64,000 nt of DNA from Acidobacteriota bacterium (lineage in GTDB: Bacteria > Acidobacteriota > Terriglobia > Terriglobales > SCQP01), in assembly GCA_027314025.1 (NCBI GenBank), contig DAHVCP010000026.1:1-64000 (forward strand), read 5' to 3'. The notes under the pieces were generated by a model. It was not told the DNA's origin. It saw only the letters and a program-made list of their open reading frames with translations, and did not search any database. The position numbers and the translations under genes were made by a program. The first letter of the stretch is position 1, and each line of letters opens with the position of its first letter. Positions 8,592-17,581 of the stretch are shown one piece after another.

Positions 8592-8636
8592 CAGGCCAAT
8601 GAAGGGCAGGCTAATGAAGGGCAGGCCAATGAAGGG
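8592..8636 (+). repeat. Three tandem 15-bp repeats carrying nested start codons
   Basis: Three near-identical 15-base units (consensus CAGGCCAATGAAGGG) lie head to tail. Each holds an in-frame ATG, at 8599, 8614 and 8629. Each GGGCAGG junction can serve as a Shine-Dalgarno for the ATG that follows. The repeats encode Met-Lys-Gly-Arg units just before a signal peptide. Confidence 0.75.
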
Positions 8637-10811
8637 TATCCGCGCCGCGGCTGTTTCCGCCGTGCTGGCGGTGGGCGCCGTTGCCCAGGTTGCGTCCCAG
8701 CCACAGGCTTCCCAGCCCATCCACCGTGCGGTCAATGAAGTGATGGTGGACATGGTGGTGACCGGCGCGCATGGGCGCATCATCAATCACCTCAAGCCCA
8801 GCCAAATCGAACTCTTCGACAACGGCCGTCGCCGCGCGATCACCAGCTTCCGCCGCGTCTCCCGTTCGGTACACCTTCCCGAAACGACTTTGCGCCGCTT
8901 TGGCCTGGGCCGCTTGCCGCGGGATCAGCGCCCCCAGCCGTTCAATCTGATTTTCCTCGTCTTCGGCCACGTCACCAGCCTGGGGCGTTCGCTGGCCCGC
9001 CAGTCGGCGCTCTGGTTCCTCCAGCATGAGTTCGTTGCCGGCGATTATGGCGCCGTGCTGGATGCCAGCGCCGGCCTGAGGGCGCTAACCCCCATCACCA
9101 CGAACCGGGCGGTGCTGGAGCGTGCGGTGGAGCAAGTCAGCGGCGGCAGCAGCGCCGGCCGGCAAAATGTCCTGACCGCCGAGCAAGCGATTTATCATGG
9201 CGCCGGCGGGCCGGCTCAGGCCATGCCCGAGGCCGAGCGCACGCAAAGCGCCCGGTTTGGGGCGACGTACCCCGCTGGCGGGACCGGGGCCGCGGCGGCC
9301 GCGGGCGCGTCGGCCTTGGGCAGCGCGGCCATGCAGGCGGCCCTGGCCGCGGTCATCAACCACTCCGCCGCCGCCGCCAACGCCGCCTCCAGTTGGTCCA
9401 GCCTCACGGCGCTGCGGGCGCTGGACCGGGCGCTCGGCAGATTGCGCGGCCGTAAGGAGGTTCTCTATTACACCCAGTGGCTGGACGTGAATCCGACGAC
9501 GGTCTTCCTGTTCCGCGCCGTTATGCACGACGCCAACCGCTACCACGTCAGCTTTTATCCCGTGGATCCCGCCGGGCTGACGCCGACCTCGTCCAACGAC
9601 CAGGTGGCGAATGCGCTGCTGCGCGCCGGGCAAGCGGCTTCCATGACGGCGGGGTCCTACTATCACACCGCCGCTGGGAACATCGAGAACGTCGCCTACG
9701 CCGGCCGCCTTTCTAGTCTCCGGGAACTGGCCGCCGCCACTGGCGGTTTCGTCGCCGCGCGGACCAACGACCTGAATCCCTTCATGACCAAGATCGCGGA
9801 CGACATCCACGATCATTACGAGCTGACCTATAATCCCGGCCGGCTCGGCGCGACTGGCGCCTTCCATACCATTACCATCAAGATCCCCGGCCATCCCCAT
9901 TGGCGTGTGCGGGCGCGCAAGGGATATTACGTTCTGCCGCGGCTGCCGTCGCCGCTGCCCGACCGGCTTGATCCGTTGGTCGCCGCCCTTTACGCCCGCC
10001 AGCCGCCGCGGGACCTGGGGATGGCGACGCGAGCGTTTGTCTTTCCCCGCGCCGCCGGCGGTTCCCATCTTTGGCTCGCCGCGCAGGTGCCGCTTGGCGA
10101 TCTTCCTGCCGGGCCGCTGCCCCCGGCCATGCTGAAACAGCATCCTCAGTTCCGCGGCCGGCAACTGGTGCAGTTTGCCTTGCTAGGAGCGGTCGAAGAC
10201 CGCCGCCAGCGGATCGTCGCTGACGCCGGCAAGGAGTTCGGCTTCGCCGTGGCCGCCGCGCAGCAGGCGCATGCCACCGTGCCGCTTGGGCCGGCCATTG
10301 GACGCTGTCTCCGGGCGCCTACACCGTTCGCACGGTACTGTATCAGCCGGAGATGCGCCAAACGTCGGAGTTGGCTCTTCCCGTCGTCATCCGCGCCGCT
10401 CCGGTGCGGCTCAGCACCGTGGCGCTGGTGCAGGGCGTGCGTCCGGCGCCGGCATCGTCCGCCGCCGCGGATCCCTGGCGCTATCAGCACGCCGAAATCG
10501 TCCCTAACCTGTCCGGCATGCTCGCCGCCAGCCAGAATCCTAAGTGGACAGTGGGCTTTTATTTCCTCGCGGCCGTGCCGCCCGGCACAAAGAGCGCCAC
10601 CGTGCGCATACGATTTGCCCGCGCCGGCAAGATCTTCCAGCGCACCCCGCCGTTTCCGCTGCCCAAACCGGACAGCCAGGGGCGGATCCGCTTCCTGGCT
10701 CATGTGCCAATCCGCATCTTCCCGCCCGGCGCTTACACCGCCACGGTGATCGTCCTGGCTGCCGGCCACGCCGCCGCCGCGGTCACGGACTTCCGCGTGG
10801 TCGCGCCTTGA
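8629..10811 (+). CDS. VWFA-related Acidobacterial-domain protein, frameshifted near 10290
   Basis: This is a secreted protein: signal peptide (about residues 1-22), then Val-Asn-Glu-Val-Met-Val-Asp-Met-Val-Val-Thr and a VWFA-like domain, as in the family found in many copies in Acidobacteriota. The open frame from the left continues to 10749 but turns into Arg/Pro-rich nonsense after about 10285. Sensible coding resumes in the next frame (Thr-Leu-Ser-Pro-Gly-Ala-Tyr-Thr-Val at 10302 onward) and runs to the stop at 10811. One missing base between about 10283 and 10300 explains this; repaired, the protein is about 727 residues. It could be a real mutation or an assembly error. ATGs at 8599 and 8614 are alternative starts. 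Confidence 0.72.
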
Positions 10812-10855
10812 CGCCCGCGCCGGCGCCCGGCACAACGGTCGGTGGGGCCGTCATC

Positions 10856-10874
10856 GGCGGCGCTTCCCGCCGCC
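10856..10874. terminator. GC hairpin between convergent VWFA gene and fliJ
   Basis: A perfect 7-bp stem (GGCGGCG / CGCCGCC) with a 5-base loop lies in the 74-base gap between two convergent genes. There is no U-tract on either strand, so it would be a U-less bidirectional terminator or an RNA-stabilising hairpin. Confidence 0.4.
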
Positions 10875-10885
10875 GCGGCGGCGGA

Positions 10886-11332
10886 CTACGCGCTCCGCCC
10901 GTGCCGTGCGCGCATCGCGAACAGTTCGTCTTGGGCGGCTTGCGCCCGCCGGGCCTGTTCCGCCTCATACGCGGCGCGCTGCTCGTCGCGCAAGGTCTCG
11001 ATGGCCATTAAATCCCGCCGCGCCCGCAGGTAGGCCGCTTCCCGCTCCTTCCGCACCGCCTCCAGCTCGGCGCGCCGCTGCTCCAAAGCTTCCTCGCGGC
11101 GGGCGAAATTCCGCTGACACGCCGTGATGAATTCGAGTTCCGCGCCGCTGCCGCCGGCACGCAGCGCCTCGGCGTTCTGCCGCCGGAAGGCCAAATGCTC
11201 CGCGCGGCAGGTGTCCAGCGCCGCCCGCGCCTGCATGAAATCCTGATTGGCGGCTTGCAGCCGCGCTTCCTCCCGCCGCGCCAGGCTGTCCCGCACGCGC
11301 AGCACCGCCGCTAAGGTAAAGCGAAATGCCAT
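10886..11332 (-). CDS. fliJ: Flagellar export chaperone FliJ
   Basis: This 148-residue protein is nearly all charged coiled coil (Arg/Glu/Ala/Gln). It begins Met-Ala-Phe-Arg-Phe-Thr-Leu-Ala-Ala-Val-Leu-Arg-Val-Arg, the usual FliJ opening. FliJ is the central stalk of the FliI ATPase ring and promotes export-gate opening. Length is typical (about 145-150). It lies nine bases after fliI and is the last gene of the flgB-fliJ run. Beyond it comes the convergent VWFA gene. FliJ sequences are poorly conserved, so position supports the call as much as sequence does. Confidence 0.85.
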   Translation of the reverse strand: MAFRFTLAAVLRVRDSLARREEARLQAANQDFMQARAALDTCRAEHLAFRRQNAEALRAGGSGAELEFITACQRNFARREEALEQRRAELEAVRKEREAAYLRARRDLMAIETLRDEQRAAYEAEQARRAQAAQDELFAMRARHGRSA

Positions 11333-11341
11333 GGCTTCGCG

Positions 11342-12721
11342 TTAGGCGCCGGGCAGGGAGAGCAAGCGCGCCAGGCCGTCGGCGAGCGGCGCCGGATCGC
11401 CGGGCTTTTGCCGCAGGTATTCCAAAATGGCGGGCCGGAGCGCAATCGCCCGGTCCAGCAGGGGATCGGCGCCGGCTTGATAGGCGCCAATGCGGATCAA
11501 ATCCTCCGAGCGCTGATAGCAAGCCAGCAGCCGCTTCAATTGTTGCGCCTTTTCCAGATGCGCCGGGCTGGCCACCGCGGGCATCAGCCGGCTGAGGCTG
11601 TCGAGAATCGCGATCGGCGGATAATGCCCCTGGGCCGCCAACTGCCGGTCCAGCACGATGTGGCCGTCCAGCAGCGACCGGACCGCGTCCACCAGGGGAT
11701 CCTGCTGGTCGTCGCCTTCCATCAGTACGCTGTAGAACGCCGTGATGCTGCCCCCATGAAACTGTCCGGCGCGCTCCACCAGCCGCGCCAGCAGCGAAAA
11801 CACCGATGGCGTATACGCCTTGGCCGTCGGCGGCTCGCCCGCCGCCAGCCCAATTTCCCGCTGCGCCATCGCGAAACGCGTCAGGGAATCCACCACCAGC
11901 AGGACGTGCTGACGCAGGGAGCAGAAATATTCGGCGATCGCCGTCGCCGCCAGCGCCGCGCGCAGGCGCAGCAGCGGCGATTGGTCCGAGGTCGAAACCA
12001 CCACCACCGACCGCCGCCGCCCTTCCTCGCCCAGCGTCTCCAAGAACTCTTGCACCTCCCGGCCGCGCTCTCCCACCAGCGCCAGCACGGTGAGGTCGGC
12101 CGCGGTGTTGCGCGCCATCATGCCGACCAGCGTGCTCTTGCCCACGCCGCTGCCGCCGAAAATGCCCAAACGCTGGCCCCGGCCGCAGGCGACGAATCCG
12201 TCCAGCGCCCGTACCCCGCAACCCAGCGCCTGGCGGATCGGCTCACGCTCCAAGGGCAGCGGCGGAGGGTGATCGAACGCGCGGCTGCCGGCGCTGGCGA
12301 ATGGCGGCCCGCCATCTATCGGCGTTCCATTGGCGTCCAGCACCCGGCCCCGCAGAGCTTCGCAGACCGGCACGCCGGGCCGCTCCCCCCAGGCGGTGAT
12401 GCGGTCGCCGTAGCGCAATCCGTCCGGCTTGGAGATGGGCATGGATAGGACCGTCCGGCCGCGAAACCCGATGACCTCGCCGGGGTACTGCTTGCCGTTC
12501 CGGTCCTCGATCAGGCAGCGCTCCCCCACCGAGCAGCACGGCCCTTCGGATTCGACCACGTTGCCGACGGCTTGCACCACGCGGCCGGTCCAGCGCGTGC
12601 TCGGGCCCACGCCCAGGCGCTGCAAATATTCCGCGAGATATCCCTCTCCCGCCGGGGATGCGGTCACCGGCCCAGCGATGCCGTTGGCGCCGCCTGCGCG
12701 GCGCGCCGCCGCGCTGCTCAC
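11342..12721 (-). CDS. fliI: Flagellum-specific ATP synthase FliI
   Basis: This 459-residue ATPase energises flagellar type III export. It has the F1-beta-like fold: Walker A Gly-Gly-Ser-Gly-Val-Gly-Lys-Ser-Thr near residue 167, the catalytic Gly-Glu-Arg-Gly-Arg-Glu-Val strand, Walker B Leu-Leu-Val-Val-Asp-Ser-Leu-Thr-Arg-Phe, and the Phe-Tyr-Ser-Val-Leu-Met-Glu-Gly-Asp-Asp loop. The C-terminal helical domain is complete. The start overlaps the fliH stop by four bases. The first 30 residues (Ala-rich) are poorly conserved, so a later start cannot be excluded. Confidence 0.95.
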   Translation of the reverse strand: MSSAAARRAGGANGIAGPVTASPAGEGYLAEYLQRLGVGPSTRWTGRVVQAVGNVVESEGPCCSVGERCLIEDRNGKQYPGEVIGFRGRTVLSMPISKPDGLRYGDRITAWGERPGVPVCEALRGRVLDANGTPIDGGPPFASAGSRAFDHPPPLPLEREPIRQALGCGVRALDGFVACGRGQRLGIFGGSGVGKSTLVGMMARNTAADLTVLALVGERGREVQEFLETLGEEGRRRSVVVVSTSDQSPLLRLRAALAATAIAEYFCSLRQHVLLVVDSLTRFAMAQREIGLAAGEPPTAKAYTPSVFSLLARLVERAGQFHGGSITAFYSVLMEGDDQQDPLVDAVRSLLDGHIVLDRQLAAQGHYPPIAILDSLSRLMPAVASPAHLEKAQQLKRLLACYQRSEDLIRIGAYQAGADPLLDRAIALRPAILEYLRQKPGDPAPLADGLARLLSLPGA

Positions 12722-13545
12722 GCCGTCCGATCCTGCGCCGTTTGCTCCTGGGGGGCGCTCGCCGGGGCGGCGCTGGGCGCGCGCCGTGGCGGTTCGACGG
12801 GAGTGTCCAGAGTTTCTCCGCGCGCGGCCAATACATCAAAGAAGCCCTGCTCGATTTCTTGCAGCTGATCGTCCAGGTTGCAGCGCGTCTCGCCCAGGGA
12901 GGTCTCCAGCACGCATTCCTCGCCCCCCAGCGCCGGATCTTCCACGACCGCCGGCGCCGCCGTTCCCGGCGCCAAGCCCTGACCGCCGGCAAACGCTTCG
13001 GACCACAACAGGCCCCGTCCCGCCGGCACCCGCAGCCGCACCTGCGTGTTCGCCTCCAGCCGCTCCAGCGCCAGCCGCACCGCGCCGCGCAGCAACAGCG
13101 GGTCCATCTGCGCCTCGCGGTGCAAAATCCGGCGGGCGATGGCCAGCGCCAGCCGCACCACCTCGCCCTCGACTTGCAGAAAATATCCTGCCCGGGCCCG
13201 CGCGAAGCCGGCCACCACCATGCCGATGGCCGCGCGTTCGGCGTTCATTTCGGCCATCGTTTGCGCGCGCATTCGGCTCATCGCCTCGCGCTGTCCGGCG
13301 ATCCGGCCCTGTTCAAAGGCCTGGTCCCACGCCGCCGTTGCGGCGGCGCTCGCGGCGTCCGCGGGCGCGGGGAGCATCCCGGCGCCGGCCGCGCCGCCGC
13401 TCGCCGCACCCGGCTCGCCGGAGGCATCGGCCAGGGATGTCGGCGCGGCCACCGCGGGATACTCGAACGCCTCGGCCGAATGCAGCCGCCGCGCAGTTCG
13501 CCGCCATGCCGCGGGCGGCGCCGATAGGATGGCGTCAGACGACAT
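12718..13545 (-). CDS. fliH: Flagellar assembly protein FliH
   Basis: This 275-residue protein is an Ala-rich N-terminal half followed by a helical segment with Gln-Arg-Glu-Ala-Met-Ser-Arg-Met-Arg. Its C-terminal domain carries the FliH/YscL features Val-Val-Arg-Leu-Ala-Leu-Ala-Ile-Ala-Arg-Arg-Ile-Leu and a closing Cys-x-Leu-Glu-Thr-x-Leu-Gly. It acts as the peripheral stalk and negative regulator of FliI. The start is placed at 13545, where the ATG overlaps the last codons of fliG by 11 bases; a longer in-frame extension to 13608 lies inside fliG. fliI begins in its stop codon. Confidence 0.86.
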   Translation of the reverse strand: MSSDAILSAPPAAWRRTARRLHSAEAFEYPAVAAPTSLADASGEPGAASGGAAGAGMLPAPADAASAAATAAWDQAFEQGRIAGQREAMSRMRAQTMAEMNAERAAIGMVVAGFARARAGYFLQVEGEVVRLALAIARRILHREAQMDPLLLRGAVRLALERLEANTQVRLRVPAGRGLLWSEAFAGGQGLAPGTAAPAVVEDPALGGEECVLETSLGETRCNLDDQLQEIEQGFFDVLAARGETLDTPVEPPRRAPSAAPASAPQEQTAQDRTA

Positions 13546-14614
13546 AATCATCCGTGTCCTTGAGCGCCAGCTTGCCCTCCGCTTCCAGCTTCCGCGCCAG
13601 GGTGACAATCTCCTGCTGGGCGTGGGAAACCTCGCGTCCCCGGACCGGCCCCATCGCCTCCATGTCCTCCCGCATCATTTCGCTCGCGCGCGAGGACATG
13701 GAGGCGAAAAGCTTCGCCCGCAGCTCTTCCGAGGCCCCCTTGAGCGCGATCGCCAGCATCTTTTTGTCCGCCTGCGCCAGCAGCTCGCGCAGGCCGGCTT
13801 CCTGGAGCCCGATCAGATCCTCGAAGGTGAACATCAGGTTGCGGATGGTCAGCGCCATGTCGGCGTCGTCCTGCTCCAGCGTCTGAAGAATCGCCTTCGC
13901 CGCCGCCGGGTCGGTGTGGTTCAAGATGTCCGCCACCGCCTTGACGCCGGCATACGCCCGGCGGCTCTGCTCGCCCATGGCCTGGAACTTCGAGTGCAGC
14001 ACCTGCGAGATCTTGATCGCCATTTCCGGGGAAAACTGCCGCATCTCCGCCAGCCGCCGCACCGCCTGCGCCCGCACCGGCGCGGGCAGCAGGGCGAGCA
14101 ACGCGGCCGCCTTGGAGCCCAAATGGGCCAGAATGAGCGCGATCGTCTGCGGGTGCTCGTCCTCCAGAAACTTGGCCAACTGTTGCATGTCCACGCCATG
14201 CAGCGTGTCAAAGTTGCCCAGCCGGGCTTCCCGCGCGATCTCCACCTGCTCCAGCAACCCGCGCGCCGCTTCCTCTCCGAAGGCCTTCACCAGCAGCTTG
14301 CGCGCATACTCGGCGCCGCCCTCGGAGACATAGCCTTGGGTGACCGTCAGCCGGTAGTACTCCTCGAGCACCTGGGACGCGACCGCGGGATCAATGTATC
14401 CGAGCGAGGAAATTTCGTTGGTGAGCTGCTGCATCTCCGGCTCCGCCAGGCCCCGGCAGATGTCGCTGGCGGCGTCGTCGCCGAGCAGAACCAGCAGCAT
14501 GGCCGCTTTGCGCAAGCCGGTCATCGGCGGCGCGGGGACGCTCTTGCGCCCGGCGGCGGCGGCGTGCGGCGCGGGGGAAGCGGCGTCGCGGGCGGCAGGG
14601 GGCGCGGCGCTCAT
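13535..14614 (-). CDS. fliG: Flagellar motor switch protein FliG
   Basis: This 359-residue protein has all three FliG domains. The N-terminal part binds FliF (Leu-Arg-Lys-Ala-Ala-Met-Leu-Leu-Val-Leu-Leu-Gly). The middle domain has the diagnostic Glu-His-Pro-Gln-Thr motif near residue 155. The C-terminal torque helix carries charged residues facing the stator (Lys-Lys-Met, Lys-Gly-Ala-Ser, Arg-Ala-Lys, Arg-Ala-Ser-Glu-Met). About 30 Ala/Pro-rich residues precede the usual start of the family. It overlaps fliF by four bases and fliH by eleven, so the C-ring and export genes are tightly co-translated. Confidence 0.95.
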   Translation of the reverse strand: MSAAPPAARDAASPAPHAAAAGRKSVPAPPMTGLRKAAMLLVLLGDDAASDICRGLAEPEMQQLTNEISSLGYIDPAVASQVLEEYYRLTVTQGYVSEGGAEYARKLLVKAFGEEAARGLLEQVEIAREARLGNFDTLHGVDMQQLAKFLEDEHPQTIALILAHLGSKAAALLALLPAPVRAQAVRRLAEMRQFSPEMAIKISQVLHSKFQAMGEQSRRAYAGVKAVADILNHTDPAAAKAILQTLEQDDADMALTIRNLMFTFEDLIGLQEAGLRELLAQADKKMLAIALKGASEELRAKLFASMSSRASEMMREDMEAMGPVRGREVSHAQQEIVTLARKLEAEGKLALKDTDDYVV

Positions 14615-16422
14615 CCGGCGTTCTCACTCCGAATCCAATGGCGCACCAGCCGGGCGCTGGCCTCCGGCTCCTTTTTGACGGTCGCCATCAGCTGCTGCTT
14701 GAGGTCGTCCATGCGCTGCAAATGCTCCGCCGGCCGCGGCGCCTCCGCGGATAGCGGCAGTGCCGCCGTGCCGGCTGCCGGTGCGGCCGACGCTTCACCC
14801 GGCAAACCGGCCCGGGCGGCGTGGGCTAAGGCCGGCGCCGCCGGCTTGGCGCCCAATGCGGGTTCGCGCGACAGGCTCGCCACCAGCACCTTTTGCAGCG
14901 GCCGGAACAGCAACAGGTAGGCCAGCAGAAACAAGAGGAGCAAGCCCGCATAGCGCAACTCCGGCGCCCAATTGGCGCTGAACGCGTGCATGCGGTCGCT
15001 GAGATTGGGCGCCTTGGGCGCCGCCGCCGGCGGCAACTGGAAACGAATGTCCTGGACGGTCAGTTGGTCGCCGCGCTGGGCGCTGAAGCCGATCGCCGCC
15101 ATCGCCAGGCTGCGGAGCTGGGCCATTTGGCTGGCGGACCGCGGCTGATAGGTCGTTACCGCGCGGCCCTTCACCATCCGCGTCTGGGAAACATCGTTGA
15201 TCAAAATAGCCGCGGAGATGCTCTTGACCCGGCCCGCCGGTGTTACCTGGTGCGTGACCTCATGGCTGACCACATATTGGTCCGCCTCGCTGCTGCGGTC
15301 TTCTCCCTGGTTGGCGCCCACCGCGGCGATCGCCGCATAGCCATTCGGCGCACCGCCGGCGGCAGGGCCCGCGCCACGGCGAGCCCTGCCGCCGCGGCGG
15401 GCCGCGGTCGCGCTCCGGCCGCCACTCGCTTTGGCTGCGGCCGCTTGCTTCCCCGCGGCGCTCGGCCTGCCCGCACCGGCGGCCGACGGCGGGCCGTCCA
15501 GTTGCGGACCGGGCACGTTGCTGGCCGCGCCGGGAATGCCCACCGCACCCGGCAGGCTGGCGCTATCGCGCGTGACCTGCGACGACACCAGGACTTGGCC
15601 CGTCGGGTCGTAGGTCACGCTGTCGCTGTCCCGCGTGCTGCGGTGATAGGCCACCGTCACCTGCGCCCGCACATTGCCGGACCCCACCACGGGGGTCAGC
15701 AGCGCGATCAGGTTGTCCTTGAGTTCCCGCTGCAAACTGCTCCGCGGGCCGTAGGGCGAGGGCGATCCGCTGGTCAGCACCAAGCCGTCGTCGGCATTGA
15801 TCACCACCACGTTCTTGGCGGACAAGTTGTCCACCGCGCCCGCCACCAAATGCTGGATCCCCGCCACCTGCTGCGGCGACAGGCCGCCCGAATCCAAGCG
15901 GACCACGACCGAGGCTTTGGCCGGCCGGGCTCGGCGGGTGAACAGGGATTGATGCCCCAGCACCAGATTGACCCGCGCCGCTTCCACATTGCTCAAGGTC
16001 AGAATGGTCCGCTCCAGCTCTCCCTCCAGCGCGCGCTGGTAATCCACCTGGTCGTCGAAATCGCTGCCCATCCAGTTGGGCTTGTCAAAGATCTCCCAGC
16101 CCATCTGGCCGCTGTGCGGCAGACCCTGCGCCGCCATCTGCATCCGCACGCGGTCCATTTGGTCCGCGGGGACACTCAGGCTGGCGCCATTGGCGCTCAC
16201 GCGGAAGGGCACGTGTTCCACCGCCAGCCGTTGCGCCAGCATCTGTGCATCGGTCGGGTCCAGGCCGCTATAGAGGGTTTGGTACGGCGACGCCGCCATT
16301 AGCCGCGTGAACACCCACAACAGCCCCACCGCCAACACCACGCCGCCGGCCAGCAATAGCATCTGGCGGCGGCTGAGGCCGCGAACGAAGGGAGGCAGAG
16401 TGGCGAGCGGATTGGTACTCAC
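14611..16422 (-). CDS. fliF: Flagellar MS-ring protein FliF
   Basis: This 603-residue inner-membrane protein builds the MS ring, the platform for rod, C-ring and export gate. It has a first transmembrane helix (about 19-40), a YscJ/FliF ring-building domain starting Pro-Tyr-Gln-Thr-Leu-Tyr-Ser-Gly-Leu (about 47-57), and a central Gly/Ala-rich low-complexity loop (about 300-370). A second transmembrane helix lies near 493-515, followed by a cytoplasmic tail ending Trp-Ile-Arg-Ser-Glu-Asn for FliG binding. Length is slightly above the common 550, explained by the loop. Its stop overlaps the fliG start. Confidence 0.95.
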   Translation of the reverse strand: MSTNPLATLPPFVRGLSRRQMLLLAGGVVLAVGLLWVFTRLMAASPYQTLYSGLDPTDAQMLAQRLAVEHVPFRVSANGASLSVPADQMDRVRMQMAAQGLPHSGQMGWEIFDKPNWMGSDFDDQVDYQRALEGELERTILTLSNVEAARVNLVLGHQSLFTRRARPAKASVVVRLDSGGLSPQQVAGIQHLVAGAVDNLSAKNVVVINADDGLVLTSGSPSPYGPRSSLQRELKDNLIALLTPVVGSGNVRAQVTVAYHRSTRDSDSVTYDPTGQVLVSSQVTRDSASLPGAVGIPGAASNVPGPQLDGPPSAAGAGRPSAAGKQAAAAKASGGRSATAARRGGRARRGAGPAAGGAPNGYAAIAAVGANQGEDRSSEADQYVVSHEVTHQVTPAGRVKSISAAILINDVSQTRMVKGRAVTTYQPRSASQMAQLRSLAMAAIGFSAQRGDQLTVQDIRFQLPPAAAPKAPNLSDRMHAFSANWAPELRYAGLLLLFLLAYLLLFRPLQKVLVASLSREPALGAKPAAPALAHAARAGLPGEASAAPAAGTAALPLSAEAPRPAEHLQRMDDLKQQLMATVKKEPEASARLVRHWIRSENAG

Positions 16423-16456
16423 GGGGCGAAGTGGGAAGGCGTCGGGTTAGCGGCCG

Positions 16457-16765
16457 TTAGAAGCTCATCTGCGAGACGTCTTGATACGCCTGCACGATCT
16501 TGTTGCGCACCTGCATCATGAATTGGAAGGCCAGGTCCGCCTTCTCGACGGCGATCATGGCGGTGTTCAAATCGCCGCCGCTGCCGTTCAACACGCCTTC
16601 CACCTGGGAATGCGCGCTGGTCTGCATCTGCTGCACCTGCTGGATGGCGTCCTTCAGGTTGCCGAGAAATCCCCCTTCGCCCTTTCCGTTGCCCGCGTTG
16701 GCGGAGCCGGGAGAGCGCAGGTCGGCGGGCAGGGGCGGCGGCGTGACGTTGGCGATCGGGTTCAT
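16457..16765 (-). CDS. fliE: Flagellar hook-basal body complex protein FliE
   Basis: This 102-residue protein links the MS ring to the rod. The C-terminal half has the FliE signature (Leu-Asn-Thr-Ala-Met-Ile-Ala-Val-Glu-Lys-Ala-Asp-Leu-Ala-Phe-Gln, then Val-Arg-Asn-Lys-Ile-Val-Gln-Ala-Tyr-Gln). Size is typical. Order flgB-flgC-fliE-fliF is the classical one. Confidence 0.93.
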   Translation of the reverse strand: MNPIANVTPPPLPADLRSPGSANAGNGKGEGGFLGNLKDAIQQVQQMQTSAHSQVEGVLNGSGGDLNTAMIAVEKADLAFQFMMQVRNKIVQAYQDVSQMSF

Positions 16766-16781
16766 GGCGCCTCCGGGATGG

Positions 16782-17222
16782 CTAAGCTAGAATCTGCAAG
16801 CTCTCCGAGATCATGTTTTTCGACGCTTGCACCGCCGACAAATCGAATTGGTAGGACCGGGCCGCGCCCATCAGGTCGGCCATCTCCTCCACCGGATTGA
16901 TATTCGGGTAGGCGACGTAGCCTTGCGCGTTCGCGGCGGGGTTGGAGGGATCGTAGACCTCGCGCGCAGGCGCCGTGTCGGTGACCACGGCCGCCACCCG
17001 GACCCCTTCGGCCTGGGCGTTCACCACGCCGGCCTGGAAGCTGCCGGCGAAGCCGCCGTTCACCGGCGAGGCCGAAAAGATGACGCTGCGCCGCTGGTAG
17101 GGGCCGCCGCCGGGGCCGCGCGTGCTGTCCGCGTTGGCCAGGTTGCTGGCGACGACCTCCGCCCGTTCCCGCTCCGCCGCCAGGGCTGAGCCGCTAATGT
17201 TGAGCACGCCGAACAGGTTCAA
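16782..17222 (-). CDS. flgC: Flagellar basal-body rod protein FlgC
   Basis: This is a 146-residue proximal rod protein. It has the N-terminal rod motif (Val-Val-Ala-Ser-Asn-Leu-Ala-Asn-Ala-Asp-Ser-Thr) and the C-terminal Tyr-Val-Ala-Tyr-Pro-Asn-Ile-Asn-Pro-Val-Glu-Glu-Met-Ala-Asp-Leu typical of FlgC. No ATG fits. A TTG at 17222 with a strong GGAGGAGG Shine-Dalgarno (17229-17236) about six bases upstream gives the expected length and overlaps the flgB stop. A long in-frame extension upstream is out-of-frame flgB and regulator sequence. Confidence 0.93.
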   Translation of the reverse strand: MNLFGVLNISGSALAAERERAEVVASNLANADSTRGPGGGPYQRRSVIFSASPVNGGFAGSFQAGVVNAQAEGVRVAAVVTDTAPAREVYDPSNPAANAQGYVAYPNINPVEEMADLMGAARSYQFDLSAVQASKNMISESLQILA

Positions 17223-17581
17223 AATGCACCTCCTCCATTGATGGCGGCTTGAATGCCATGGAACTCCTTGGTCAGGAGCGCAATGCCAAGGTGATACTCC
17301 AACTGCGTTCGCGCCATCAGCAACCCTTGCTGATCCATGCTGACGTTGTTGCCGTCGGGACGGGCGAGCAGCCCCGCCACCGGCGCGACCCGCGGATCGA
17401 GTTGCGCCCCGGCGGGGCCGGCCTCGGCTTCCGCCAGCGCCTGATGGAAGTTGAAGCCCAGCGTCTTGTAGCCGGGCGTGTCCATATTGGCGATATTGGC
17501 CGCGATCAGCGTCTGGCGCAGATCGTTGAGGCCCAGGAAGCTTTGCAGGTCGTGGACATAGCTCCCAGTCATCCAGCTCAT
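17219..17581 (-). CDS. flgB: Flagellar basal-body rod protein FlgB
   Basis: This 120-residue proximal rod protein has the motif Ile-Ala-Ala-Asn-Ile-Ala-Asn-Met-Asp-Thr-Pro-Gly-Tyr-Lys near residue 28 and a C-terminal helix with Ala-Arg-Thr-Gln-Leu-Glu-Tyr-His. The ATG at 17581 overlaps the stop of the upstream sigma-54 regulator (ATGA), so regulator and structural genes are one transcription unit. An upstream ATG at 17599 is less likely. The stop overlaps the TTG of flgC. Confidence 0.92.
   Translation of the reverse strand: MSWMTGSYVHDLQSFLGLNDLRQTLIAANIANMDTPGYKTLGFNFHQALAEAEAGPAGAQLDPRVAPVAGLLARPDGNNVSMDQQGLLMARTQLEYHLGIALLTKEFHGIQAAINGGGAF

Noticed and set aside
8575-8598. GTG at 8575 as the start of the VWFA gene
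   Set aside because: It adds residues before the signal peptide and lacks a ribosome site; the repeat-borne ATGs fit better.
12429-14920. Several long plus-strand frames opposite fliI-fliH-fliG
   Set aside because: Antisense shadows from high GC; Arg/Pro-rich, no motif, no ribosome site; the minus-strand flagellar genes are unambiguous.
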